A stretch of 64,000 bases of DNA, taken from assembly GCF_900115085.1 (NCBI RefSeq), contig NZ_FOVF01000018.1:25813-89812 (forward strand), given 5' to 3'. The stretch comes from Dokdonella immobilis. GTDB taxonomy: Bacteria > Pseudomonadota > Gammaproteobacteria > Xanthomonadales > Rhodanobacteraceae. Positions 1 through 8,032 of the stretch are shown one piece after another. The translations under genes and the position numbers were made by a program. Each line of letters begins with the position of its first letter. The stretch's first letter is position 1. The notes beneath the pieces are model-generated. The model was not told where the DNA came from and did no database searches. It saw only the letters and a program-made list of their open reading frames with translations.

Positions 1-146
1 AGTTCGCGACGGCGGCCATCAAACCCTCGATGCAGGCCGGCGACGAAGGCGAGCGCCGACGCGCTCAGGATGCGCGGGTGGGTCGATGCCCGGACTTCGA
101 TCGCGTCTTTTGCTTCGGCAGGTGCCGGGGAAGGATTGCTGGACAT
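1..146 (-). CDS. aceB: malate synthase A, N-terminal part (runs off the window)
   Basis: Only the first 48 codons are in the window; the gene continues to the left. Reading the minus strand from ATG at 146 gives MSSNPSPAPAEAKDAIEVRA and then a stretch ending in ALAFVAGLHRGFDGRRREL. That matches the start of AceB-type malate synthases, where a similar segment precedes the catalytic barrel. The enzyme condenses glyoxylate with acetyl-CoA in the glyoxylate shunt, in the cytoplasm. It is divergent from the LysR-type regulator at 295, the usual arrangement for a regulator and its target. The call rests on a short segment, so the family is likely but not certain. Confidence 0.7.
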   Translation of the reverse strand, partial: MSSNPSPAPAEAKDAIEVRASTHPRILSASALAFVAGLHRGFDGRRRE

Positions 147-186
147 GTCGGGCTCGCCGCTGCGGGAGTACAGGCTACGCCCGTCA

Positions 187-208
187 ATTTACTTTTGACA
201 AAACAAAT
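187..208. promoter_or_regulatory. AT-rich imperfect palindrome, candidate LysR-type operator
   Basis: The aceB/LysR divergent spacer contains an AT-rich imperfect inverted repeat: ATTT at 187-190 pairs with AAAT at 205-208, and TTT/AAA pairs lie further in. It is compatible with a T-N11-A LysR-type site. TTGACA at 195-200 inside it could be a -35 element, although no good -10 is spaced from it. The position between the two start codons is the main support. Confidence 0.35.
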
Positions 209-294
209 GTTTCAATGCAACAGATTGACCACGTTAATAGTATCTAGGAAGACGTTGAATGGGGCGGGCTGCGTCCATCGCGGGAGGGGGCATC

Positions 295-1308
295 ATGGTG
301 CGTCGCGTCACGAACAGGCCGGCCGGACGGGCCCGCAAGTCGCCGCCTCCAGGCGAATCCACCGCTCGCTTCTATTACAAGGGCAACCGCCTCAAGCAAT
401 TGCGCGCGTTCTGCTACACGGTGAAGTTCGGCACCCTGACCCGTGCCGCGGAGGCTCTCTTCCTCTCCCAACCCTCGGTCAGCCTGCAGCTCGGCGCGCT
501 CGAAGCCGAGCTCGGCGTCGCCCTGATCGAGCGACGCCGGCGCCGGGTCACCCTGACCGCGGAGGGACAGGTCCTCTACGAGCTGGCCCGTCCACTGGTC
601 GAGGGCCTTGAGTCACTGGACGAACAATTCCTGACCAAGACCCGCGAGGGCGGACGAGCGACGCTCGACATCGCCTGCGGCAACTCGACCATCCAGTATC
701 TGTTGCCGGACATGGTGGCCGCGTTTCGCCGTCGTCATCCCGAGGTCCATCTCAACCTGCACAACGTCACCGGGACCGACGGACTGGCCCTGCTGCGTTC
801 CGATGAAGTCGACTTTGCCGTGGGTTCGATGCTCGATGTACCCAATGACCTCTCCTATGAAGCGCTCTACCACTTCGATCCATTGCTGATCACGCCGCCC
901 GATCACCCGTTGGCGGCCAAGCCGGAGGTTTCACTCGAGGATCTCTCTCCGTACGGGCTGATCCTGCCGCCCAAGCGCCTGACCACCTATCGCCTGGTCG
1001 ATCTGGTGTTCCAGAAACGCAAGGTGCCGTACCACGTGGCCATCGAGGTCGGCGGCTGGGAGGTCATCAAGCAGTACGTGGCCATGGGACTCGGCATCTC
1101 GATCGTCACGGGAATGTGCATCCGCGAGGCCGATCGCGAGCGGCTCGCCGTGCGCAACCTGCGCTCCTACTTTCCGCAACGCAGCTATGGCGTCGTCGTG
1201 CGCAAGGGCAGGGTCCTCAGCGCCGACGCGCGCGCCTTCATCGACCTGATCCAGCCCGGGCTGTTCGTCCGCCAGGACTGGTTTGAATCGGGTCATTCGG
1301 AGCGCTGA
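295..1308 (+). CDS. LysR-family transcriptional regulator
   Basis: A 337 aa DNA-binding regulator. The N-terminal winged helix-turn-helix follows a basic leader of about 30 residues (LKQLRAFCYTVKFGTLTRAA, then SQPSVSLQLGALEAELGVAL), and the C-terminal two thirds is a LysR effector-binding domain. The ATG at 295 is preferred over one at 259 because the helix-turn-helix then lies close to the N-terminus. The leader rich in Arg and Lys is longer than usual for LysR proteins. It is divergent from the aceB-like gene with a palindromic AT-rich spacer, so it probably controls the glyoxylate shunt. The inducer is not readable from sequence. Confidence 0.9.
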   Translation: MVRRVTNRPAGRARKSPPPGESTARFYYKGNRLKQLRAFCYTVKFGTLTRAAEALFLSQPSVSLQLGALEAELGVALIERRRRRVTLTAEGQVLYELARPLVEGLESLDEQFLTKTREGGRATLDIACGNSTIQYLLPDMVAAFRRRHPEVHLNLHNVTGTDGLALLRSDEVDFAVGSMLDVPNDLSYEALYHFDPLLITPPDHPLAAKPEVSLEDLSPYGLILPPKRLTTYRLVDLVFQKRKVPYHVAIEVGGWEVIKQYVAMGLGISIVTGMCIREADRERLAVRNLRSYFPQRSYGVVVRKGRVLSADARAFIDLIQPGLFVRQDWFESGHSER

Positions 1309-1478
1309 TCGGTTCGCTCGCGACTGCGGCAACGAGGTCCCTACGCAGGCGCACCGCCTTATCGGCACGGTTCCGCCGATCAGCGGCGTTCCGTACAAGC
1401 GGCGCGATCTGTTAGCGTTAGCCGCATTGGCCGGGCACGCGTGTCCGGCGCAAACGTCCGACGACGACGGGGGCTCGC

Positions 1479-1775
1479 ATGGCACGTTGGATCCTGATCG
1501 GTTTGACCCTGGCTGGACTCGTCACTGCGTTTCTTACGCGCAGTCCGGGCGTGCTGGGCGTGTCGATTCTGATGATCCTGATCGGTTCGTTCGGCACGGT
1601 ATTCTCGATCGCTGCGGAACGCGTGTCGGCGAACGCCCGACCGGATGCCAGCATGCTGCCCCCCGAGGCGTTGCTTGCGATCCGGGAGAAAGCCAAGGCC
1701 AGGGCATCCGAGGGCGCATCGTCCAGCCACGGAGAAGCCCGTCCCGGCCCGGCCGTGGGCGGACAGCGCCCCTGA
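1479..1775 (+). CDS. small two-helix membrane protein, function unknown
   Basis: A 98 aa protein with two hydrophobic segments near the N-terminus (about residues 4-20 and 25-45) and a polar tail rich in Ala, Glu and Lys, so an inner-membrane hairpin with a soluble C-terminus. GGGGG lies just upstream of the ATG at 1479 and could act as a ribosome binding site. I do not recognise a domain. The gene stands alone between the LysR gene and a GlsB/YeaQ-type gene. Similar small proteins occur in Xanthomonadales as hypothetical proteins. Confidence 0.65.
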   Translation: MARWILIGLTLAGLVTAFLTRSPGVLGVSILMILIGSFGTVFSIAAERVSANARPDASMLPPEALLAIREKAKARASEGASSSHGEARPGPAVGGQRP

Positions 1776-1915
1776 TCGCGGCATGGCCGCGGCCTGCCGG
1801 GTCGCCGCCCCGGAACCCGGATTTTCGTCGAAGCCCGCACTGCGTCATGCCAGCGACGCTGTGAGGGCGCACCATGCACGGGTCGCATTGGGCGACGTCG
1901 CCTAGGGGAAGTGCC

Positions 1916-2170
1916 TTGTCTGTTCAATCGCTGTTGATTTTCCTGCTGGTCGGCGCGATTGCCGGCTGGCTCGCTGGACTTGTGGTGAAGGGTCGCGGAC
2001 TGGGTCTGGTCGGCAATATCGTCATCGGCATTCTCGGTGCCTTCATTGCCGGATGGCTGCTGCCACAGCTGGGCATCTACATTGGCGGCGGCATCGTCGG
2101 TGCGATTCTCAATGCCATGATCGGCGCGATCATTCTGCTGGTAGTGGTGATGGCAGTGAGAAGGGCCTGA
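1916..2170 (+). CDS. GlsB/YeaQ/YmgE family membrane protein
   Basis: An 84 aa, very hydrophobic, glycine-rich protein with three membrane segments, including GAIAGWLAGLVVKGRGLGL and GNIVIGILGAFIAGWLLPQL, the hallmark of the YeaQ/YmgE (transglycosylase-associated) family. The family is stress-associated in enterobacteria; no enzymatic role is proven. The start is taken as TTG at 1916 because AGGGGAA at 1904-1910 sits at correct spacing and the length then matches the family (about 82-84 aa). The upstream in-frame ATG at 1874 would add a non-hydrophobic leader. Confidence 0.85.
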   Translation: MSVQSLLIFLLVGAIAGWLAGLVVKGRGLGLVGNIVIGILGAFIAGWLLPQLGIYIGGGIVGAILNAMIGAIILLVVVMAVRRA

Positions 2171-2180
2171 TCCGTCCGGA

Positions 2181-2206
2181 CCGGGTGGACGAACAGTGCC
2201 ACCCGG
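2181..2206. terminator. 8-bp-stem hairpin downstream of the YeaQ-like gene
   Basis: CCGGGTGG at 2181-2188 pairs perfectly with CCACCCGG at 2199-2206 across a 10 nt loop, 10 nt after the preceding stop codon. There is no U-tract, so it could end or stabilise the upstream transcript but is not a canonical intrinsic terminator. Confidence 0.4.
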
Positions 2207-2360
2207 TTCCTGCCGGATGCAGTACGATCGGCTGCGCGCTCGTTTTGCCGATCGCCGGCGGTTAGTGACCTGCCGCACACTGCGCGTTGATGCCGTCGGT
2301 CATTCCCGCTATCGTCGATTGGCCAAGGTCTTCCGGCAGCAAAGGCTGCCGGTCACGAGG

Positions 2361-3953
2361 ATGCGCACGGCGATGAGATTGCGCAATGTACTTTTGCTGG
2401 CCGTTGTCGTTTTGGCGGGCGGCGCGCTGGCGCTGGAGTTTGCCGCACGTTCGGCGGCCCTGCGCGTGGCGCGGGCGCTGGCGCCGCGAGCCGTGCTGAC
2501 CTACGACAGCGCAGGCATTGCCCTCGACGGCAGCGTGCGCCTGCGCGAGCCACGCCTGGAGGTGCGCCAGGGCCGTTGGCAAGGCGAACTCAAGGCCCGT
2601 TCGGCCGACCTGCGCGGCAGCGGTCGCTTCTGGCTGGTGGGACAGTCTTTGTCGAGGGATCCCGATCCCCCGTCCGATCTTTCGCTGGTCGTGCACGGGC
2701 TGACGATCAACGGCAGCGACGGCGGTAACGGTGTCGGAAGCTGGCTCGGTACGCCCGATCTGGCACTGTTCGAGAACCAGGGTTGCGGGAGCGACAATCT
2801 CGGCGAAAAGGATCGCGCCAGGATGGGCATTGCAGCAAGTCCGCGCGTCGATCGTTTCGAGTACCACCATGACGCAGCCTCGAAGACCATCGAACTCATG
2901 TTCGAGCTGGACAGTCCGAACGTCGCCAACTGGCAGGGCTACGCGGAGTTCAGCGCGTTCGATCCCGGGCGCTGGTCCGATTCGGCGGCCCGGCATGAGC
3001 TGCGCCTGGTCCGCGCCGGGCTCAGCTATCGCGATCCGGGCTACCTGTCCCGACGCAACACGTTCTGCGCACAGTGGCTCGGGGTAAGCTCGACCGAGTT
3101 CGTCGATCGGCATGTGGAAGCGGTCCGGTCGTTTCTGGTTTCCCGGGGCATCAACCCGAGCGCCGAGGTGCTGGCACTGTACCAGCGCCTGGTCACGCGC
3201 GGCGGGGCGCTCAATCTCGCCAGCATTCCGGAGGCGAGCTGGGTGCCGGCCGAACTCGAGGCCTATCCCCGCCAGTTGCTGCTGCGCCAGCTGAACATCA
3301 CGGCGCGCTTGGACGATGCGCCACCGATCATGCTCCGACTGGCTTTCGCCGAACCTGAGATTCCGCTCTATGTCGTGAAGTCCGCGGACAGGCTCGCCTC
3401 CGCGGCGGTTCCCGAGCTGGCCCTCGGGCCAGGCGCCGAGGTTGCCGCGGTCGCTGCGGCGCCGACGCCACCGCGACCGGCTACCGAAACGGTCGAGCCG
3501 CCTGGCCCTGAAGCCGCCACGGAACCCGTTGTCGCGAAAACCGTCTCGGCAGCGCCCGCGCCGGGACCGCCACCCGCCTATCCCGAACCGCGTGCGGAGA
3601 ACGATGAGGCGAAGCCGGCACGGCTGGACAGCAGTGGCAAGGTCATTGCCAGCGCACCTCCACCACCGCCCGATTCGACGCTTGCCCTGGTCTGGGAGCC
3701 CGGTGTCATCGAGCGCCTGCCACCGGCGCAGACGAAGCAGCCGGAATACGAGGTGGTCACCGTGGCCAGTCTGGGTCGCTACATCGGCAAGCGCTTTCAG
3801 CTGGTGACCGTGAACGGCAAGCGCGTCGAAGGCGAAATCGACTCGGTCGAGCCGGACAGGATCGTGTTGCTGGTCCAGGTCGGACGCGGGAGCGCGAAGT
3901 TGAATGTCCCGGTTTCGAATATCCGCGAGGCCCGCCTGCTGCGGCCTCGTTGA
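2361..3953 (+). CDS. membrane-anchored periplasmic protein of unknown function (paralogue of 33983-35413)
   Basis: About 530 aa with one N-terminal transmembrane segment (LRNVLLLAVVVLAGGALALE) and a large exported part. Residues about 20-130 look like a beta-rich region reminiscent of AsmA-type proteins. A central motif has FCAQW followed by STEFVDRHVEAVR. A Pro/Ala-rich linker (about residues 370-450) leads to a small C-terminal domain beginning LGRYIGKRFQLVTVNGKRVE. The same layout, including NxFCA, TEFVDRHV and LG...G.RF, occurs in the protein at 33983-35413, so the two are diverged paralogues. The start could be 2361 or 2373; GAGG precedes both. The next gene is an ECF sigma factor 74 bp downstream. 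I do not recognise a named family. Confidence 0.75.
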   Translation: MRTAMRLRNVLLLAVVVLAGGALALEFAARSAALRVARALAPRAVLTYDSAGIALDGSVRLREPRLEVRQGRWQGELKARSADLRGSGRFWLVGQSLSRDPDPPSDLSLVVHGLTINGSDGGNGVGSWLGTPDLALFENQGCGSDNLGEKDRARMGIAASPRVDRFEYHHDAASKTIELMFELDSPNVANWQGYAEFSAFDPGRWSDSAARHELRLVRAGLSYRDPGYLSRRNTFCAQWLGVSSTEFVDRHVEAVRSFLVSRGINPSAEVLALYQRLVTRGGALNLASIPEASWVPAELEAYPRQLLLRQLNITARLDDAPPIMLRLAFAEPEIPLYVVKSADRLASAAVPELALGPGAEVAAVAAAPTPPRPATETVEPPGPEAATEPVVAKTVSAAPAPGPPPAYPEPRAENDEAKPARLDSSGKVIASAPPPPPDSTLALVWEPGVIERLPPAQTKQPEYEVVTVASLGRYIGKRFQLVTVNGKRVEGEIDSVEPDRIVLLVQVGRGSAKLNVPVSNIREARLLRPR

Positions 3954-4027
3954 GTTCGCCGCATAATGCGGCGACGCCCTGCCCGCGCGCCTGCAACGAA
4001 AGGGCGTCGTGGATCGTCTATTTGGAC

Positions 4028-4612
4028 ATGGGCGCTGATGGTCCGGCAACGGGCATGAACAACGGATTTGGACAGGCGCTCGACGGGCGACTGCTGGAGC
4101 GGGCCAGGCGCGGCGATGGCGCGGCCCATGCTGCGATCTACCGCACCTATGCGCGGGCCTGCTACAACCTCGCCCTGCGCATTCTCGGCGAACCCGCAGC
4201 GGCCGAGGACGTCGTGCAGGATGTATTCCTGCGCATGATGGATACGGTTTCCGGCTTTCGCGGTGATGCCCCGTTTGGCGCCTGGCTCAAGCGCATGACG
4301 GCAAATGCCACGATCGATGTGATCCGGCGCAACAAGCGGTTCGACGGCGAGGACGCCAGCGATCACCTGGAGGCGTCGCAGGCCCAGGGCATTCCTGCGG
4401 ACAGCGCAGTCGACGCCTGGGCGCTGCTCATGCAGCTCGGTCCGCGATCCCGTGCGGTGGTGCTGCTGCACGAGATGGAAGGCTATACGCACAAGGAGTT
4501 GTCCGGGTTGTTTGGCCAGAGTGAGAGTTATTCCAAGTCCGTGCTGGCGCGGGCGCTGAAGCGTCTCGAGTCGATCGCACATGCGGCGGGTGGGAGCGGA
4601 GCAGTCAAATGA
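4028..4612 (+). CDS. ECF-type RNA polymerase sigma factor
   Basis: A 194 aa sigma-70 family protein with only regions 2 and 4, typical of ECF sigma factors. Region 2 contains AAAEDVVQDVFLRMMDTVSG and FGAWLKRMTANATIDVIRRN. Region 4 contains GPRSRAVVLLHEMEGYTHKE and a helix-turn-helix ending KSVLARALKRLE. It directs RNA polymerase to a stress or envelope regulon. ATG at 4028 or 4055 could be the start; neither has a strong ribosome binding site. The stop overlaps the start of the next gene (ATGATG at 4609), so the membrane protein downstream is translationally coupled and is the obvious candidate anti-sigma partner. Confidence 0.88.
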   Translation: MGADGPATGMNNGFGQALDGRLLERARRGDGAAHAAIYRTYARACYNLALRILGEPAAAEDVVQDVFLRMMDTVSGFRGDAPFGAWLKRMTANATIDVIRRNKRFDGEDASDHLEASQAQGIPADSAVDAWALLMQLGPRSRAVVLLHEMEGYTHKELSGLFGQSESYSKSVLARALKRLESIAHAAGGSGAVK

Positions 4613-5079
4613 TGTCTAGGAGCGAAACCAATACTGGCGGGAGGCTTGCCGCCTTGCTGGGCGGGTTGCCCGAATACGATCCACGGCCCGATCTGTGGTC
4701 GCGTATCCAGTTCGTGCACCAGCGGCGCAAGCGGCGGCGGCGCCACGGGGCCTGGATGGCGGGTATGCTGGCGAGTGCGGCGCTCTTGCTGGTTGCGCTG
4801 GTTCCGCGCTCGCCGCAGGTCGTGCCGGTCACGGCTGAACCGGGCGATTGGCAGGCACGTTCGCATGCCCTGGAGCGGGAGTGGCGGGCCTCTTCGCCAG
4901 GGTTCATGGACCCGCGATATCGTGCCGAATTGAGGCTGATCGACGCGCAATTGCAGGCGGCTTACGACCGCGGCGCGAAGCCGCACGAATTGGTTCCACT
5001 GTGGAAATTGCGCAGCGAGGCATTGCAGGAGCTAGTGCGCACTGACAACGGTCGCGTCCGCGCCGTAACCCGAATATAG
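4609..5079 (+). CDS. single-pass membrane protein, candidate anti-sigma factor
   Basis: A 156 aa protein with about 45 cytoplasmic residues ending in a very basic stretch (HQRRKRRRRHG), one transmembrane helix (about residues 49-67) and about 90 periplasmic residues. This is the topology of an anti-sigma factor that holds an ECF sigma at the membrane. No zinc-binding HxxxCxxC motif of the ZAS family is visible, so the assignment comes from topology and from the 4-nt overlap with the sigma gene. The periplasmic part is helical and could sense an envelope signal. It could instead be an unrelated accessory membrane protein. Confidence 0.65.
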   Translation: MMSRSETNTGGRLAALLGGLPEYDPRPDLWSRIQFVHQRRKRRRRHGAWMAGMLASAALLLVALVPRSPQVVPVTAEPGDWQARSHALEREWRASSPGFMDPRYRAELRLIDAQLQAAYDRGAKPHELVPLWKLRSEALQELVRTDNGRVRAVTRI

Positions 5080-5095
5080 ATCTCCGGAGACGAAC

Positions 5096-6124
5096 ATGAA
5101 GGTAATTGGTTTTTGCAGCCGGATGGGCACGCTGACCGCGCTGACGGCCGCCCTGTGCATATCGAGTGCGGCGGTACACGCGGCCGGTAGCCAGGGCGTT
5201 GTCGCAAAGGTGCCGTCCCTGGCGGCCCAGGGCAATGGCGCCCTCGGGATCAGCCCGGAGCAGCGGCTGCACGAGGAATTGCGCCTGCTCCTGCTCGACA
5301 TGATCGAATCCGGCGCCTTCGGGCAGACCCCGGTGGAACAGATTTCGCTGTCCATCGATGCCCCGGCGGAGCGTGCCGGAGGGCTGGGCCTGCTGGTCGA
5401 CAGCAGCAGCGCCGCCGCCGCCGCGGATGGCTTGCACGTCCTCGGGGTTACTCCCGGCGGCAGCGCCAGCCGGATGGGTCTCAGATCGGGCGACCTGATT
5501 CTTGCTGTCAATGACGTGGGTCTGGCTGGTCTCGGCGCGGATTCCGCGGGCCGCGCGCGCGCCGCGGAGCGCCTTCGCGAACAGGTGAGTGAACTGGAGG
5601 ATGGCGCCGCGCTGAACTTCCGGATCGTGCGCGCCGGAGAGCAGACCACCGTGTCCGGACGGATGGTGTCGACCTGGATTCCTGCCCTGCATCTGACGGT
5701 CGGCAGCGGGACCGCCGTTGCTTCGGCGCAGGATGCCCAAGGTTCCTCGGCTTCCTCCAACCTGGGTTGTGGTCGTGTCAGCATCTTCGATGTCGCGCCG
5801 CGCCAGCGCGACCTGCATGCTGCCGCGCTGATCAGCATCGACGGCGATCGCTCGCCATTCGCGGGACAGACCACCTTCCGGCTGAGTGCAGGCCACCATG
5901 TACTGAAGGTGGCCGAGCGTATCGATGGTCGCTATCTGGGCTTCAATGATCGGCTGCGCAACAGTGGTCCTGACAGTCGCTACAAGACGCTGAGCATCGA
6001 GGTGGCGCCGAACACGACCTATCTGCTGGCGGCGAGGTTGAACAAGGACCAGCGCAACGTCTGGCAGGACGGCGCCTACTGGGATCCGGTGATCTGGAGC
6101 GAGACTGCCGAGGCCTGCCGATGA
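5096..6124 (+). CDS. secreted PDZ-domain protein
   Basis: A 342 aa protein with a Sec signal peptide (cleavage probably after AAVHA, about residue 27). A PDZ domain lies at about residues 110-190 (GLHVLGVTPGGSASRMGLRS followed by GDLILAVND). The C-terminal 120 residues are beta-rich and carry no protease triad that I can see. It starts 16 nt after the candidate anti-sigma gene. ECF sigma, anti-sigma and a periplasmic PDZ protein in one operon recalls RpoE-RseA circuits, where PDZ domains recognise misfolded outer-membrane proteins. Here the PDZ protein has no recognisable protease part, so a sensing or scaffolding role is inferred. Confidence 0.75.
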   Translation: MKVIGFCSRMGTLTALTAALCISSAAVHAAGSQGVVAKVPSLAAQGNGALGISPEQRLHEELRLLLLDMIESGAFGQTPVEQISLSIDAPAERAGGLGLLVDSSSAAAAADGLHVLGVTPGGSASRMGLRSGDLILAVNDVGLAGLGADSAGRARAAERLREQVSELEDGAALNFRIVRAGEQTTVSGRMVSTWIPALHLTVGSGTAVASAQDAQGSSASSNLGCGRVSIFDVAPRQRDLHAAALISIDGDRSPFAGQTTFRLSAGHHVLKVAERIDGRYLGFNDRLRNSGPDSRYKTLSIEVAPNTTYLLAARLNKDQRNVWQDGAYWDPVIWSETAEACR

Positions 6125-6196
6125 CGGTTTCGACCGTCGCCGCTCGTTGCATGCGCGACGACCGCGGTACACTTGTTCTTTGCCTGGCACGTTCCG

Positions 6197-6949
6197 GTGA
6201 CCCAGCTCAGCGTCAACATCAACAAGGTTGCGGTGCTGCGCAATTCGCGCGGTGGTACCGATCCTGATCCGCTCGAAGCCGCGCGGTGCGCCCTGGCTGC
6301 AGGTTGCCATGGCATCACCGTGCACCCGCGTCCGGACCAGCGGCATATTCGCCCGGCGGATGTAGTAGCCATCCCGGCCATCCTCGGCCAGGCCGAGCTG
6401 AATATCGAGGGTAATCCGTTCGCGCCGGCGCGCGGCAGTTACCCGGGCCTGCTCGAACTGGTTCGGGCTACCCATCCGGCCCAGGTCACCCTGGTCCCGG
6501 ATTCGGATGCGCAGCTGACTTCCGATCATGGATTCGACCCGTCCGCGGATCTTTCCGCGCTGCGCAAGCGGATCGGTGAGTTCAGGCGCGAGGGCTGTAG
6601 GGTCAGCGTTTTCGTGGATGCCGGCAGCAGGGGTCTGGCGCGGCTCGCGGATTGCGGCGCGGATCGCGTCGAGATCTACACCGGGCCATTTGCTGCTGCC
6701 GTGGCGCGCGGCGACGTCGATGCGGCATTGGCGGATTGCCTGGCAACCGCGCGCGAGGCACGCTTGCTCGGACTCGGCGTCAACGCCGGGCATGACCTGA
6801 GCCAGGCCAATCTTGCGACCTTGCTGGCCGCGATTCCGTGGATCGACGAGGTATCGATCGGTCACGCCCTGTTCGCCGAAGCCCTCTACGAGGGTCTCGC
6901 CACGACGATTTCCCGCTATCTGGCGATACTGGCCGACGTCCCCCGCTGA
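6197..6949 (+). CDS. pdxJ: pyridoxine 5'-phosphate synthase
   Basis: A 250 aa TIM-barrel enzyme that condenses 1-deoxyxylulose 5-phosphate with 3-amino-1-hydroxyacetone phosphate to pyridoxine 5'-phosphate, the last ring-forming step of the DXP-dependent vitamin B6 pathway. Family signatures are [17 protein letters not shown] at the N-terminus, then [13 protein letters not shown] and ELNIEGNP, with [13 protein letters not shown] and [13 protein letters not shown] near the end. I chose GTG at 6197 because family members start just before LSVNINK; an upstream in-frame TTG at 6173 would add eight residues. It is convergent with the tonB operon, as in Xanthomonas and Xylella. Confidence 0.95.
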   Translation: MTQLSVNINKVAVLRNSRGGTDPDPLEAARCALAAGCHGITVHPRPDQRHIRPADVVAIPAILGQAELNIEGNPFAPARGSYPGLLELVRATHPAQVTLVPDSDAQLTSDHGFDPSADLSALRKRIGEFRREGCRVSVFVDAGSRGLARLADCGADRVEIYTGPFAAAVARGDVDAALADCLATAREARLLGLGVNAGHDLSQANLATLLAAIPWIDEVSIGHALFAEALYEGLATTISRYLAILADVPR

Positions 6950-7007
6950 ACCCGTCCCATCGCGACGCGCTGGGGAGAGGATGAACCGCTGACTCGGGTC
7001 CGCGCGG

Positions 7008-7415
7008 TCAGTCGGGGGTAACCGACATCACTCGCAGGTTCTTGATACCGTTGTTCTGCGCGGTAGCCAGGACGTTGGCCAGATTGTCGTATGAAGAATG
7101 CGCCTGCGGACGAATATCCAGCTGGACCGGCCCCCCTGCCGCCGCCACGCGCAGGCTTTGGTCCAGTCCCGAGCGGCTCAGGGACTGCCCTTCCAGCACG
7201 AGTTCGCCGTTGTCCTGGATGGACAGGCCAAGGACCCGGGGCTCCACGGCCTTGCCTTGATCGCCTGCCTGGAGGGGCAGGTCGATCCGCTTCGTCAACA
7301 AGGGCGTGGTGACCATGAAGATGATGAGGACGGTCAGCAGCACGTCGACCAGGGGAGTGATGTTGATCTCGGCGATCGTTGTCGCGCCGGTGGAGCGTTC
7401 ACGTGCAAAGGACAT
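7008..7415 (-). CDS. exbD: ExbD-family proton-channel protein (distal copy)
   Basis: A 135 aa single-pass inner-membrane protein with the ExbD/TolR signature: EINITPLVDVLLTVLIIFMV, where the Asp in the helix takes part in proton flow, then a periplasmic domain. With ExbB it powers TonB using the proton motive force. It is the last gene of the TPR-tonB-exbB-exbD-exbD run but is separated from the first exbD by 200 bp that contains an intrinsic terminator at 7555-7580. Its expression must therefore depend on read-through or on its own promoter. In Xanthomonas a second exbD (exbD2) at this position is dispensable for iron uptake but needed in other processes. Confidence 0.92.
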   Translation of the reverse strand: MSFARERSTGATTIAEINITPLVDVLLTVLIIFMVTTPLLTKRIDLPLQAGDQGKAVEPRVLGLSIQDNGELVLEGQSLSRSGLDQSLRVAAAGGPVQLDIRPQAHSSYDNLANVLATAQNNGIKNLRVMSVTPD

Positions 7416-7554
7416 GGCACACCTCCGCTTGCTGGTGGACGATGGACTCCTCGACGCCGGCGGCCTCACGGGCGGCAATGCGACTGCCTCCTGAAGCGCG
7501 GCGTTGCGTTGCCAGCGTACTCCCGGATGGCGACGATCGGGAAGCCCGGGCAAG

Positions 7555-7580
7555 AAAAAAGGCGCCGCTTTCGCGACGCC
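7555..7580 (-). terminator. intrinsic terminator between the two exbD genes
   Basis: On the minus strand GGCGTCGC-GAAA-GCGGCGCC (7580 to 7561, one G-U pair) forms an 8-bp stem with a GAAA tetraloop, followed directly by six U residues (7560-7555). This is a textbook intrinsic terminator located 35 nt past the stop of the proximal exbD and 140 nt before the start of the distal one. Confidence 0.85.
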
Positions 7581-7615
7581 CTTGTTCATGCCACCTGTTT
7601 CCTGCCGGCTTCGGC

Positions 7616-8029
7616 TCAGCGGTCCATCTGGGCCGTGATGAATCCGATCTTGACCATGCCAGCACTCTTGGCGTTGGCCATCACTGTGGCGATCAGCTGG
7701 TATTGGGTGGTCTTTTCTGCGCGAATCTGCAGCTCGGGCTGTGGATTCTTCTGCGCTGCCACGCGCAGCTGGGCGGCGAGCATCGCTTCGGTGATCAGCT
7801 CGTCGTTCCAATACAGGTCGCCGCTTTCCTTGACCGCCAGGTCGATCGGTTCCGGCGGCGTGGTTTCCTGGACATTGGGATTGGCTTGCGGCAGATCGAT
7901 GCGGATCTTGTGGGTCATCAGCGGCGCCGTGATCATGAAGATGATCAGCAGCACCAGCATCACGTCGACGAGCGGCGTGACGTTGATTTCCGCCATCGGG
8001 CCGCCGCCCGAATTGGATGCGAATGCCAT
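7616..8029 (-). CDS. exbD: ExbD-family proton-channel protein (proximal copy)
   Basis: A 137 aa biopolymer-transport protein. Residues 13-32 (AEINVTPLVDVMLVLLIIFM) form the single transmembrane helix with the conserved Asp; the rest is the periplasmic domain. It starts 3 nt after the exbB stop codon, so the two are translationally coupled and should form the core ExbB-ExbD motor for TonB. A strong terminator follows at 7580-7555, making this the natural last gene of the main transcript. Confidence 0.94.
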   Translation of the reverse strand: MAFASNSGGGPMAEINVTPLVDVMLVLLIIFMITAPLMTHKIRIDLPQANPNVQETTPPEPIDLAVKESGDLYWNDELITEAMLAAQLRVAAQKNPQPELQIRAEKTTQYQLIATVMANAKSAGMVKIGFITAQMDR

Positions 8030-8032
8030 GGC

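Noticed and set aside
2262..4049. Minus-strand open frame of 595 codons
   Set aside because: Shadow of the membrane-anchored protein gene at 2361-3953; composition is Arg/Gly/Ala-rich without domain.
4904..6865. Very long minus-strand open frame (653 codons) opposite the PDZ and pdxJ genes
   Set aside because: It lies antisense to well-supported genes, has no recognisable domain or ribosome binding site, and is a GC-rich shadow.
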